Below the pieces are notes generated by a model. That model did no database searches and was not told where the DNA came from. It worked only from the letters and a program-made list of their open reading frames with translations. The position numbers and the translations under genes are program-made. From the NCBI RefSeq assembly GCF_900188005.1, contig NZ_FZNR01000011.1, forward strand, positions 1 through 64,000: DNA of 64,000 nt. Reading direction: 5' to 3'. This document shows, piece by piece, positions 23,060 to 31,081 of the stretch; position 1 is the stretch's first letter; every line of letters starts with the position of its first letter. Origin of the DNA: Actinoplanes regularis (GTDB lineage: Bacteria > Actinomycetota > Actinomycetes > Mycobacteriales > Micromonosporaceae).

Positions 23060-23920
23060 ATGGCGTGTGAGCGGTGGCGCGAGATGCTGTCGGCGCAGCT
23101 GGACGGTGAGGACGACCCGGCCCTGCGGCCGCTGGTCGACGAGCACCTGGCCGGCTGCGCAGGGTGCCGGGCGTGGCTGGACGCGGCCGCGGCGGTGAAC
23201 CGGCTGACGCGTACCGCGAAAGTGCCGGACGTGCCGGATCTCAGCGCGGCGATCCTGGCCGCCCTGCCTCCGGCGGCGAAGTCGATGAGATCGGCGGGGC
23301 CGGCTGAGCCGAGGTGGCGTCGTCTCCCGGTCGAGGGCCTGCTGTGGGTGGCGCTCGCGCTGGTCGGCGCGGTGCAGATCATCCTGGGGCTGGCGCAGAT
23401 CGGTGGGGCGTCCGGTGCCGGGCACGTGCACCTCGGGGGGTCCGTGGCGGGGCACGTCTGGAACGAGTCGGCCGCGTGGAACGTCGCCGTGGGCGCCGGG
23501 TACCTCTTCATCGCGCTGCGGCGGACCCGGCCGGTCGGGCTGGTGCCGATGCTCACCGCGTTCGTCGGGATGCTGCTGCTGCTCTCCGTCAACGACCTGA
23601 CCGGCGGCCGGGTGGACGTCGCCCGGCTGGTCGGCCACGGCTTCGTGATTGCCGGATATCTGCTGGTGGTGGCCCTGTCCAGGGGTGTCGGCGGGTCGAT
23701 GCGACCGCCCGGATCGCGGGTCGGCACCGGCTGGCGCTTCGACGGCGGGGCCGGGGACGAGGAGTCCGAGGCGCAGGTGGCGCGGCGGCCGGGCCTGCGG
23801 CTGGTCCCGCCGTCCGGCCCGTTGACCGCGCGTCTCAGCGAGTCCGAGCGGCGCGGCGAGGTGCGCTATCGGAAGCCCGAACGCGAAGTGGTTGTCCGCA
23901 AAACGCATCGGGCTGCCTGA
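23060..23920 (+). CDS. zf-HC2 anti-sigma-like integral membrane protein
   Basis: From ATG 23060 the protein has 286 residues. An N-terminal zinc-binding anti-sigma domain (CERWREMLSAQLDGE ... DEHLAGCAGCRAW, His-x3-Cys-x2-Cys) is followed by about four membrane helices between residues ~95 and ~215 and a basic cytosolic tail (RLSESERRGEVRYRKPEREVVVR). The zf-HC2 fold usually clamps an ECF sigma factor, but no sigma gene is adjacent, so the partner is elsewhere or the domain has another role. It is a multi-helix protein rather than the usual single-helix anti-sigma. Confidence 0.75.
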   Translation: MACERWREMLSAQLDGEDDPALRPLVDEHLAGCAGCRAWLDAAAAVNRLTRTAKVPDVPDLSAAILAALPPAAKSMRSAGPAEPRWRRLPVEGLLWVALALVGAVQIILGLAQIGGASGAGHVHLGGSVAGHVWNESAAWNVAVGAGYLFIALRRTRPVGLVPMLTAFVGMLLLLSVNDLTGGRVDVARLVGHGFVIAGYLLVVALSRGVGGSMRPPGSRVGTGWRFDGGAGDEESEAQVARRPGLRLVPPSGPLTARLSESERRGEVRYRKPEREVVVRKTHRAA

Positions 23921-23923
23921 GCC

Positions 23924-24157
23924 TCAGCGGGACGGCGGGCGGACGGACAGCTCGCGCCACTCGTCGGGCCCGTTCAGCAGGGCCCGGACCATGTCGAGAG
24001 CGGCGTCCTCGCTGTCGAACTCGAAGAAGTGGGACGTGCCGTCGGAGCCGCCGGCGCGCTGCTCGACATACCACTGGTCACCGTTGGTGCGGAGGTAGAC
24101 GTCTTTCCGCGCGAGGCGTCCCCATTTGCCGTTCCACCAGTGCTTACGCTGCTCCAT
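23924..24157 (-). CDS. 77-residue protein under a LexA-type operator
   Basis: A small soluble protein (MEQRKHWWNGKWGRLARKDVY start) with a basic aromatic N-terminus, a central RTNGDQWYVEQRAGG strand pair and an acidic helix FEFDSEDAALDMVRALL. No known family is recognised. The striking feature is a perfect SOS-box palindrome (24170-24185) 12 bp before its ATG, so it is probably induced by DNA damage. It is convergent with the zf-HC2 gene (3 bp between stops) and upstream of mscL on the other side of the operator. The role is unknown; basic residues allow DNA binding. Confidence 0.7.
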   Translation of the reverse strand: MEQRKHWWNGKWGRLARKDVYLRTNGDQWYVEQRAGGSDGTSHFFEFDSEDAALDMVRALLNGPDEWRELSVRPPSR

Positions 24158-24169
24158 CCCGGCACTGTA

Positions 24170-24185
24170 TCGAACATTTGTTCGA
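24170..24185. promoter_or_regulatory. LexA (SOS) box, perfect palindrome
   Basis: TCGAACATTTGTTCGA matches the actinobacterial/mycobacterial SOS-box pattern TCGAAC-N4-GTTCGA exactly. It lies between the 77-residue gene (start 24157) and the end of mscL, so it should control the former only. Confidence 0.75.
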
Positions 24186-24218
24186 ACCGTGCCGGGAGGG
24201 CGGATCTTTTTCAGCGGG

Positions 24219-24701
24219 TCAGCGCGGAGGCTCCTGGCGGCGCTGCAGGACGTCGTCCACGGCGCTGCCGTACACGTGGCCCTGCGCCTGGGTGCCGTGG
24301 CCGGAGGCCTGCGCCTGGGCGACGAGCGCGTCGCGGATCTCGGTGAGCAGCTTGATCTCCTCGCTCGGCGCCTTCGGCGGCGGCTCCTCGCCGCGACGGC
24401 GACGCTCAGCAAGCATGTTGAGCGGGTAGACGACCAGGAAGTAGAGCACCGCGGCCGTCAGCAGGAAGGTGATCACCGCGTTGATGAACGAGGCATAGTC
24501 GAACGGCACTTTGCGGATGTAGAACGTGCCGGCCGCGCCGCCCGAGCCACCGCCAATCAGCTGGATCAGCGGCTTGAGGAAGCCATTGGTCAAGGTGGTG
24601 ACCACGGTACTGAAGGCGGCGCCGATGACCACACCGACGGCGAGGTCGACGACGTTGCCGCGCATGATGAAGTCTTTGAAGCCTTGGAACATTTTGCCCA
24701 C
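24219..24701 (-). CDS. mscL: Large-conductance mechanosensitive channel
   Basis: The 160-residue protein is a clear MscL: FKDFIMRGNVVDLAVGVVIGAAFSTVVTTLTNGFLKPLI (TM1 with the pore constriction), a periplasmic loop, TM2 (AVITFLLTAAVLYFLVVYPLNML), then the charged RRRRGEEPPPKAPSEEIKLLTEIRDAL bundle. It forms a pentameric pore that opens under membrane tension to release solutes after osmotic downshock. GTG 24701 is chosen for its AGGAG site 7 bases away; ATG 24692 is three codons later. The C-terminal ~25 residues beyond the bundle are longer than in E. coli. The stressosome locus lies just upstream. Confidence 0.95.
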   Translation of the reverse strand: MGKMFQGFKDFIMRGNVVDLAVGVVIGAAFSTVVTTLTNGFLKPLIQLIGGGSGGAAGTFYIRKVPFDYASFINAVITFLLTAAVLYFLVVYPLNMLAERRRRGEEPPPKAPSEEIKLLTEIRDALVAQAQASGHGTQAQGHVYGSAVDDVLQRRQEPPR

Positions 24702-24751
24702 GAGCACACTCCTGGAAGCCGGGAACCTAATCCGGCAACGGATGCCCATTG

Positions 24752-24779
24752 CCGGTCGGCGACAAACTACGCCGACCGG
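24752..24779 (-). terminator. Terminator-like hairpin after the STAS gene
   Basis: A perfect 10-bp stem CCGGTCGGCG/CGCCGACCGG with an 8-base loop sits 24 bp past the STAS stop. There is no T run, so it may act as a processing or factor-dependent site. Confidence 0.55.
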
Positions 24780-24803
24780 TACGTATCTCGAACGTCAGGC
24801 GGA

Positions 24804-25157
24804 TCAGTCGAGAGCGGGCGCCTGTGCGCTGACCGCCTCGTCGACCGTCTGGTAGGTGTGCAACACCTCGACCAGACCACTCACCTCGAGGATGCGCAGC
24901 ACGCCCCGCTGCGGCGCGGCCAGCCGAACCATGCCGCCGGCGTCGTCGGTGCTGTTCTTCGCCCGGACAAAAACGGACAGCCCGGTGGAGTCGCAGAACG
25001 ACACCTCGGCCAGGTCGAAGACCAGCCTGGTCCGGCCCTTCTCCAGCAGGTCGCTGATCTGGTCCTGCAGTTGCGGGGCGGTGGCCATGTCGAGCTCACC
25101 GGCCACCGACACGACGACCATGTCACCGCGCTGTTCGGTCTGCACCGTCAAGGACAT
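24804..25157 (-). CDS. STAS-domain anti-sigma factor antagonist
   Basis: A 117-residue single STAS domain: VAGELDMATAPQLQDQISDLL, then LVFDLAEVSFCDSTGLSVFV with the phosphorylatable Ser in CDSTG (~58), ending ILEVSGLVEVLHTY. It belongs to the SpoIIAA/RsbV/BldG type, which bind an anti-sigma kinase when unphosphorylated and so free a sigma factor. An ideal AGGAGGT ribosome-binding site precedes the ATG. It is divergent from the stressosome operon that starts at 25321, whose phosphatases are candidates to reactivate it. The partner anti-sigma factor is not in this window. Confidence 0.9.
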   Translation of the reverse strand: MSLTVQTEQRGDMVVVSVAGELDMATAPQLQDQISDLLEKGRTRLVFDLAEVSFCDSTGLSVFVRAKNSTDDAGGMVRLAAPQRGVLRILEVSGLVEVLHTYQTVDEAVSAQAPALD

Positions 25158-25233
25158 TCGGGACCTCCTGTTATTGCTGAACGGTACTCCACGTGCCGGG
25201 GGATGCGCGGGGTGGGACGGCGGCCTTGACCAC

Positions 25234-25265
25234 GTCCGTTATTTGGTCTACAGCAATTAACGGAC
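25234..25265. promoter_or_regulatory. Inverted repeat in the stressosome promoter region
   Basis: GTCCGTTA (25234-25241) and TAACGGAC (25258-25265) form 8-bp arms with a 16-bp spacer, between divergent STAS and rsbR genes. A TTGACC hexamer at 25226 lies just before. Candidate operator or promoter element. Confidence 0.4.
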
Positions 25266-25320
25266 ATCCTGATGGTAAAGTCCGGCCGTCGCGCACGGAT
25301 GGTGTGGTCTGGAGGCAACA

Positions 25321-26178
25321 GTGGCGCTGAGTCCAGAGGAATCAGGCCGCTTGGCGGACCTGCTCAAGGAGCATGCCGACGGGTTGGTCGGCCGATGGGC
25401 CGAGCTGGTCGGCGTCACTCTGCAGGGCCGGATGACCCGACCGGAACTGGAGCGGCAGACCAGGGAACTGCAGCGGGGCTTCCAGCAGGCGTTCGCCGCG
25501 GGCGCCCGGGACCTGGCCGATGAGGAGGCCGCCGAGCTGCGTGCCCAGCTGGGCGAGCTGTCCGCCACCCGGGCGCGGCAGGGCTTCTCCGCCAACGAGA
25601 CCGCTGTCAGCGTGTTCGCGTTCAAGCAGGTCCTGTTGGGGATCCTCGGTGACGCGGCCGACGTCCAGACCCTGCGCGACTACGTGGCCTTCACCGCCTT
25701 TGTGGACCAGGCCGCGCTGCTCACCTTCGACACTTTCGTGCGGGTCCGCGAGGCTCTGATCGCCGACCAGGCCGAGCAGTTGCTCGAGCTCTCCACACCG
25801 GTGGTGAAGTTGTGGGAGGGCGTGGTGGCCGTCCCGCTGGTCGGCACGCTCGACTCGGCCCGCGCCCAGGTGGTGATGGAGCGGCTGCTGCAGACCCTGG
25901 TCGACACCGGCTCGCCGTACGCGATCATCGATATCACCGGTGTCCCGGCGGTGGACACCCAGGTGGCCCAGCACATCCTGAAGACCGTGGTGGCCGCCCG
26001 CCTGATGGGCGCCGACTGCGTCATCTCCGGGATCCGGCCGCAGATCGCGCAGACCATCGTCGCGCTCGGCATCGAGTTCGGCGACATAGCCACCAAGGCC
26101 TCGCTGGCCGACGCCCTGCGCTACGTGCTCGGAAAGAACAGCTACAAGGTGGTCGTGGCCAAGCGGACGGAGCGCTGA
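25321..26178 (+). CDS. rsbR: Stressosome sensor protein RsbR
   Basis: A 285-residue RsbR paralogue. The N-terminal ~150 residues are an all-helical sensor domain of the RsbRD_N kind. The C-terminal STAS domain carries both conserved phospho-threonine regions: IDITGVPAVDTQVA (~205) and GIRPQIAQTIVALGI (~240). With RsbS it builds the stressosome that holds RsbT until stress. A GTG at 25321 follows GGAGG. It starts a tightly packed six-gene operon. Only one RsbR is encoded here, so other sensory paralogues, if any, are elsewhere. Confidence 0.9.
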   Translation: MALSPEESGRLADLLKEHADGLVGRWAELVGVTLQGRMTRPELERQTRELQRGFQQAFAAGARDLADEEAAELRAQLGELSATRARQGFSANETAVSVFAFKQVLLGILGDAADVQTLRDYVAFTAFVDQAALLTFDTFVRVREALIADQAEQLLELSTPVVKLWEGVVAVPLVGTLDSARAQVVMERLLQTLVDTGSPYAIIDITGVPAVDTQVAQHILKTVVAARLMGADCVISGIRPQIAQTIVALGIEFGDIATKASLADALRYVLGKNSYKVVVAKRTER

Positions 26179-26179
26179 C

Positions 26180-26602
26180 GTGGAACGCGTCCCGGTCCTG
26201 AAGATCGGTGACATCCTCCTGGTCTCGATCCAGATCGACATGGAGGACCAGACCGCCCTCCAGCTTCAGGAAGACCTCGCCGAGAAGATCGTGGCCACCG
26301 GCTGTCACGGCGTGATCATCGACATCAGCGCACTCGACATCGTCGACTCGTTCGTCGGCCGGACCCTGGCCACCATCGCGGCGGTCTCCCGGGTGCTGGA
26401 CGCCGAGACCGTGGTGGTCGGCATGCGCCCGGCGGTGGCGATCACCCCGGTCGAGCTGGGGCTGTCGCTGCCCGGGATCCGGACCGCGCTCAACGTCGAC
26501 CTGGGCATCGAGATGCTGGCGTTCAGCCGGGACGGGGCTTGGGCCGAGGACGCCGAAGACGACGAGAATGAGGCCGACCCGGCAGCGGTACCCACGCCGT
26601 GA
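26180..26602 (+). CDS. rsbS: Stressosome scaffold protein RsbS
   Basis: A 140-residue STAS protein (PVLKIGDILLVSIQIDMEDQTAL; VIIDISALDIVDSFVGRTLATIA with the phosphorylated Ser in VDSF, ~58; VVGMRPAVAITPVELGL). These are the hallmarks of RsbS, the stressosome core. A C-terminal acidic tail (EDAEDDENEADPA, ~25 residues) is an addition to the usual ~120-residue form. GTG start one base after the rsbR stop, and GTGA overlap with rsbT. It sequesters RsbT until phosphorylated. Confidence 0.92.
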   Translation: MERVPVLKIGDILLVSIQIDMEDQTALQLQEDLAEKIVATGCHGVIIDISALDIVDSFVGRTLATIAAVSRVLDAETVVVGMRPAVAITPVELGLSLPGIRTALNVDLGIEMLAFSRDGAWAEDAEDDENEADPAAVPTP

Positions 26603-27003
26603 AAGAGGAGCCCCGACGGATCCCGGTCGCCACCGACCAGGACGTGGTCCGTGTCCGGCAGCTGGTGCGCACCGTCGCGGTCGAGGCCAAACTCTCCCTG
26701 GTGGACCAGACCAAGCTGGTCACCGCGGCCAGTGAGCTGGCTCGTAACACCCTGGTCTACGGCGGTGGTGGCATCGTCGAGGTGTACGGGGTGCGCAACG
26801 ACTTCAGGGCCGGCATCCGGATCGTCTTCGCCGACGAGGGGCCGGGCATCGCCGACCTCGAACTGGCCCTCACCGACGGCTACACCACCGGTGGTGGGCT
26901 GGGGCTGGGGCTGAGCGGCGCTCGCCGGCTGGTCGACGAGTTCACCATCGAGACGGCGGTTGGCCAGGGCACGACGATCACCGTGACCAAGTGGTGCCGA
27001 TGA
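26599..27003 (+). CDS. rsbT: Stressosome switch kinase RsbT
   Basis: A 134-residue HATPase of the RsbT type. The N box is TAASELARNTLVYGGGG (Asn ~51), the G1 box DEGPGIADLELAL, and the G2 box GGGLGLGLSGARRLVDEF. RsbT phosphorylates RsbS and RsbR under stress, is released, and then activates a downstream PP2C phosphatase. All ATP-binding boxes are intact. The GTG start overlaps rsbS by four bases and its stop overlaps the next ATG (ATGA). The presence of two PP2C genes downstream offers direct partners. Confidence 0.92.
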   Translation: MKEEPRRIPVATDQDVVRVRQLVRTVAVEAKLSLVDQTKLVTAASELARNTLVYGGGGIVEVYGVRNDFRAGIRIVFADEGPGIADLELALTDGYTTGGGLGLGLSGARRLVDEFTIETAVGQGTTITVTKWCR

Positions 27004-28031
27004 ATGGAGAAACGGTGGCGTCCGTACCCGACGGGCTCCTCGGCGAGGGGGTCTGGTTCCGGGTGGAAGCCGCCGGGACCGCAGCGGCCGTACGTCGTGC
27101 CGCGGAGCGCCTCGCTACCGAGCTCGCCATGCCGGACCGCCGCATCGCGGACCTCGCGATCGTCGCCGCGGAAGCAGCGGGAAACCTGGTCAAGCATGCC
27201 CAGCAGGGCGTCATGCTGGTCCGCGCGGTCCGCACCCCGGAGCATGCCGGCGTCGAGTTGATCGCGATCGACAGCGGGCCGGGCATGGCCGATGTGCGGC
27301 ACGCGTTCGGCGACGGGCACTCCACCGCCGGAACGCTGGGCATCGGGCTCGGCGCGATCCAGCGCCAGGCCAGCCGTTGGGATCTGCACTCGGTGCCCGG
27401 CAAGGGGACGGTCCTGGCCGTGCAGGTCTGGCCGTCCGGCCCACCGGAGCCGGCCTGGGCGGCCGGGCTGACCCGGCCGATCACGGGTGAGACGGTGAGC
27501 GGAGACGTGGTCGTGGCGCGCGAGGCCGGCGGCCGCCGGCAGCTGCTGGTCAGTGACGGGCTGGGACACGGCGGGCTGGCCGCGGCCGCCTCCCGCGAGG
27601 CGGCCCGGATCTTCCGGCAGGCCGAGGCGGCCGGGCCGGCGGTGGTGGTCGAGGCGCTGCATCGTGCACTCGGCCACACCCGTGGCGCCGCGCTGGCCGT
27701 GGCCGAGCTCGATCCGGAGGCCGGCCTGGTCCGGTACGCGGGTCTGGGCAACATCTCCGGCACGGTGTTCGGCCCGGACGGCACCCGGCGCGGCATGATC
27801 TCGATGCCCGGCATCGCCGGGCATCAGCGCCGCCAGGTCCGGCAGTACGACTATCCGCTGCTCCCGGGCGCCGTCGTGATCATGCACAGCGACGGGGTGG
27901 TGGACCGCTGGAACCCGGCGGAATATCCGGGCCTGCTGACCCGCTCGCCCGAGGTGATCGCCGGTACCGTGCTGCGTGACGCCGGGACGCGCCGGGACGA
28001 CGCCGGTTTGCTCGTGGCCCGGCTGCCGTGA
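27000..28031 (+). CDS. HATPase-PP2C (RsbX/SpoIIE-like) fusion protein
   Basis: A 343-residue two-domain protein. Residues ~10-145 form an RsbT/RsbW-type ATPase (AAEAAGNLVKHA N box, DSGPGMADVRHAF, GTLGIGLGAI). Residues ~160-343 form an RsbX/SpoIIE-like PP2C phosphatase (LLVSDGLGHGGLAAAAS, YAGLGNISGTVF, MHSDGVVDRW). RsbX resets the stressosome by dephosphorylating RsbR and RsbS; the fused kinase-like part could dock STAS proteins. Its start overlaps the rsbT stop (ATGA) and its end overlaps the next gene (GTGA). Opposing activities in one chain are inferred only. Confidence 0.85.
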   Translation: MNGETVASVPDGLLGEGVWFRVEAAGTAAAVRRAAERLATELAMPDRRIADLAIVAAEAAGNLVKHAQQGVMLVRAVRTPEHAGVELIAIDSGPGMADVRHAFGDGHSTAGTLGIGLGAIQRQASRWDLHSVPGKGTVLAVQVWPSGPPEPAWAAGLTRPITGETVSGDVVVAREAGGRRQLLVSDGLGHGGLAAAASREAARIFRQAEAAGPAVVVEALHRALGHTRGAALAVAELDPEAGLVRYAGLGNISGTVFGPDGTRRGMISMPGIAGHQRRQVRQYDYPLLPGAVVIMHSDGVVDRWNPAEYPGLLTRSPEVIAGTVLRDAGTRRDDAGLLVARLP

Positions 28032-29374
28032 CCATGATCGAGCCGCTGATGCGCATGCGCCTGCGGGTCGAGCAGGACGTCTTCACGCTCCGGCAGCTCG
28101 GCCGGGAGGTAGCCCGCGCGGTCGGGCTGGAGTCGCAGGACCAGACCCGGCTGGCGACCGCGCTGAGCGAGGTGGGCCGGGTGCTGCTCGGTGAGGGCTC
28201 GCATGCGGAAGTGACGTTCACGCTGGAGCCGTACGGGGTACCGAGCCTCCGGGTGACAATGGCTCATTCGGTCGAGGGTGGAGCGTCCCGGCTGGCTGAG
28301 CAGTTGCAGCAGGTCGGCCGCCTGGTCGACACGATGGAGGTCGATGATGGCGGTTCCGGCACGACGATCCGGATGGCGCGGCGCCTGCCGCCCGGCGCAC
28401 CGGCCCTGACCGCCGCTCGGATGGACGAGATCCGCGCCGGGCTGGGCCGGCATGTGCCGGGCAGCCCGCTGGACGAGTTGGCTGTGCAGAACCAGCAGCT
28501 CATCGCCGCCCTGGACGAGGTGCGCGCGCAGCGTGACGAGCTGGCCCGGCTGAACGCGGAGCTGGAGGAGACCAACCGCGGCGTGATGGCGCTCTACCAC
28601 CAGCTCTCCGAGGAGCTGGAGGAGACCAACCGCGGCGTGGTCGCGCTCTACGCCGAGCTGGACGAGAAGTCGGTGCAGTTGCGGGCGGCCAGCGAGGCGA
28701 AGAGCCGGTTCCTGGCCAATGTCAGCCATGAGCTGCGCGCCCCGGTCACCGCGATCATCGGGCTCGGCCGGCTGCTCACCGATTCCTTCTCGGACCCGCT
28801 CACCGAGGAACAGGACCGTCAGGTGGGTCTGATCCGGACCTCGGCGAGCGACCTGCTGACCCTGGTCAACGGCCTGCTCGACCTGGCCAAGGCGGAGGCC
28901 GGCCGGATCGAGCCGAACTGGTCCGAGGTCGATCTGAAGGTCGTGTTCGGGCAGCTCCGCGGCACCCTGCGCCCGCTCGCCACCCGGCCCGAGGTGGATT
29001 TCGTGGTGGACGAGCCGGCCGTGCCGAGCGTGCGTTCGGACGAGGTGCTGCTCGCCCAGGTGCTGCGCAACCTGCTGACCAACGCGCTCAAGTTCACCGA
29101 GGCCGGCTCGGTGCGGTTGAGCGTGCGGCGGGCCGGGGCCGCCGTCGAGTTCACGGTCGCGGACACCGGCACAGGCATCGCCCCGGAGCTGCAGGAACGT
29201 ATCTTCGAGGAGTTCTACCAGGTGCCGGGCAGCAAGCCGGTCAGTGGCCGGGGCACCGGCCTGGGCCTTCCTTACGCCCGTCGGCTCGCCGGGATCCTGG
29301 GCGGCGGCCTACGGGTCGATTCGACTCCCGGCACGGGTAGTACGTTCACGCTCCAGCTGCCGGTCGAGCCATGA
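28028..29374 (+). CDS. Soluble sensor histidine kinase of the stressosome operon
   Basis: A 448-residue protein without membrane helices. Residues ~1-120 look like a degenerate RsbT-like ATPase fold (ATALSEVGRVLLGEG but no N-box Asn). A coiled coil (~150-215) follows, with a duplicated EELEETNRGVxALY motif. Then come HisKA (FLANVSHELRAPV, phospho-His ~234) and HATPase_c (NLLTNALKF, DTGTGIAPELQERIFEEF, GTGLGLPYARRL). It overlaps genes on both sides by four bases, so its signal is likely passed to the receiver-PP2C protein encoded next. Input is probably through the degenerate N-terminal domain. Confidence 0.88.
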   Translation: MTMIEPLMRMRLRVEQDVFTLRQLGREVARAVGLESQDQTRLATALSEVGRVLLGEGSHAEVTFTLEPYGVPSLRVTMAHSVEGGASRLAEQLQQVGRLVDTMEVDDGGSGTTIRMARRLPPGAPALTAARMDEIRAGLGRHVPGSPLDELAVQNQQLIAALDEVRAQRDELARLNAELEETNRGVMALYHQLSEELEETNRGVVALYAELDEKSVQLRAASEAKSRFLANVSHELRAPVTAIIGLGRLLTDSFSDPLTEEQDRQVGLIRTSASDLLTLVNGLLDLAKAEAGRIEPNWSEVDLKVVFGQLRGTLRPLATRPEVDFVVDEPAVPSVRSDEVLLAQVLRNLLTNALKFTEAGSVRLSVRRAGAAVEFTVADTGTGIAPELQERIFEEFYQVPGSKPVSGRGTGLGLPYARRLAGILGGGLRVDSTPGTGSTFTLQLPVEP

Positions 29375-30915
29375 CCCCGGCCACCATCCTGGTCGTCGAC
29401 GACAGCGCCACCAAGCGGTACCTGCTGGTCAGCTGGTTGACCCGGGCCGGGTTCACCGTGGTCGAGGCGGAGACCGGCGGTGAGGCGCTACGCAAGCTGG
29501 CCGCCGAGGACGTCGAGGCCGACCTGGTCGTGCTGGACGTGAAGCTGCCGGACATGAGCGGTTTCGAGGTCTGCGAAAGGATCAAGACCGATCCGGGGTA
29601 CGGCGTGCTCCCGGTGATCCACGTGTCCGCCCACGCGGTCGACGTGAACGACCGTACCCAGGGGCTGAACCGGGGCGCGGACGCGTACCTGGTGGAGCCG
29701 ATCGAGCCGGACGAGCTGATCGCGACCGCGCAGGCGGTGCTGCGTTACTACCGGGCGCGCCAACGGGCCGAGCTGCTCGCCGCCCGGATGGTCCGGCTGG
29801 CCGAGACCACACTGGCGATCAACTCGGCGTCCACACTGCCGGCCCTGCTGGAGGCGGCCGCGCTGGGTGCGGCGGACATCTTCGGTGCACCGGTCGTGGT
29901 GGTCGCGGAGACGTCCGAGGGGGAGAGCCTGGCGGCGACGGGGCCGCCCCCGGTCGTACGCAGATGGGCGGTTCCGCGGCACCGCGTAGCGGTGGGTTCG
30001 CTGGTCCGCACGGACGAAGCGGCCGACTGGGACGTGGTGGACTGGCCGGAGGGTGAGACCGTCGCGGTGGCCGCCGCCCGGCTGCGGGCCGACCGGCCGC
30101 CGGTCTACGTCGCGGTCTCGGGCAGCTCGCAGACGCCCGGCTTCCCGGTGTTGCGGCAGCTCTCCCAGGCGGTCGCGGCCGCGGTGGAGGCGCAACGGTC
30201 GTTCGACGAGGAGCACCGGATCGCGGTCACCCTGCAGCGCAGCCTGCTGCAGTCGAGACTGCCCGAGGTGCCCGGCGTCGAACTGGCCGTGCGGTACGAG
30301 CCGGCCGGCGCGCAGACCGAGGTGGGCGGCGACTTCTACGAGCTGACCGTGCTGGACGGGAAGCTGCTGGTGGCGATCGGGGACGTGGCCGGGCACTCGC
30401 TGCACGCGGCCACGGTGATGGCCGAGCTGCGGCACGCGGTCCGGGCGTACGCGGTGGAGGGTCACCCGCCGGCCGCCGTGCTGGAGCTGGCGAACAGGTT
30501 CATGCGGACCGTGCTGCCGGCCGACTCGGCGACGCTCTGCCTGTTCACGCTCGACCCGGCGAACGGCCGGATCCGGATGGCCTCGGCCGGTCACCTGCCA
30601 CCGCTGCTGCATGTCGACGGTGAAGTGCGGTTCCTGTCGCCGCGTGGCGCGCTGCTCGGTCTGGACGCGCCGCCGCGGGCCGAGCTGGAGTTGGAGCTGC
30701 CGCCCGGCGGCACGCTGGTGCTCTACACCGACGGCTTGATCGAGCAGCGGGACGCGGACATCGACGAGGGGATGCGTGCGCTGGCCGCCTGCGCGGCCGA
30801 GGTCGAGCCGGATCTCGACGACTTCTGCAGCCGCCTCCTGACCCGCCTGGGCGGGTCAGGAGAACAGGCTGACGACATCGCGGTGGTCGTGCTGCGGCGC
30901 GACGTCTCCGCTTAG
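29371..30915 (+). CDS. Receiver-GAF-like-PP2C phosphatase (RsbU/SpoIIE type)
   Basis: A 514-residue response regulator with enzymatic output. The receiver domain (~1-125) has ILVVDDSATKR, the phospho-Asp in LVVLDVKLPDMSGFEV (~53), and Lys replaced by Glu in the usual KP pair (LVEPIEPDEL). A GAF-like middle (~140-280) follows. The PP2C domain (~285-510) has EVGGDFYEL, AIGDVAGHSLHAA, SAGHLPPLL, LYTDGLIEQRD and ADDIAVVVL. It should dephosphorylate an anti-sigma antagonist such as the STAS protein at 24804. Missing the receiver Lys may alter switching. Last gene of the operon. Confidence 0.88.
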   Translation: MTPATILVVDDSATKRYLLVSWLTRAGFTVVEAETGGEALRKLAAEDVEADLVVLDVKLPDMSGFEVCERIKTDPGYGVLPVIHVSAHAVDVNDRTQGLNRGADAYLVEPIEPDELIATAQAVLRYYRARQRAELLAARMVRLAETTLAINSASTLPALLEAAALGAADIFGAPVVVVAETSEGESLAATGPPPVVRRWAVPRHRVAVGSLVRTDEAADWDVVDWPEGETVAVAAARLRADRPPVYVAVSGSSQTPGFPVLRQLSQAVAAAVEAQRSFDEEHRIAVTLQRSLLQSRLPEVPGVELAVRYEPAGAQTEVGGDFYELTVLDGKLLVAIGDVAGHSLHAATVMAELRHAVRAYAVEGHPPAAVLELANRFMRTVLPADSATLCLFTLDPANGRIRMASAGHLPPLLHVDGEVRFLSPRGALLGLDAPPRAELELELPPGGTLVLYTDGLIEQRDADIDEGMRALAACAAEVEPDLDDFCSRLLTRLGGSGEQADDIAVVVLRRDVSA

Positions 30916-31034
30916 AACCTCAGAAGATTCTGGTAACCGCTGCCGATCCGCCCGGCAAGACGGGACCGTATCGTCCCTCCGTTCCGGTCCTTCCATGACA
31001 TCGCTCCTCAGAGCACCTGGAAAGGGACACCGAT

Positions 31035-31067
31035 TCTCCCGGTACGGACGTTGTCCGCACCGGGAGA
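31035..31067. terminator. Hairpin between convergent genes
   Basis: TCTCCCGGT/ACCGGGAGA arms plus an inner GGAC/GTCC pair lie between the PP2C gene and oligopeptidase B. There is no T tract; it could serve both strands. Confidence 0.55.
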
Positions 31068-31081
31068 GATCAAACGGTGCG

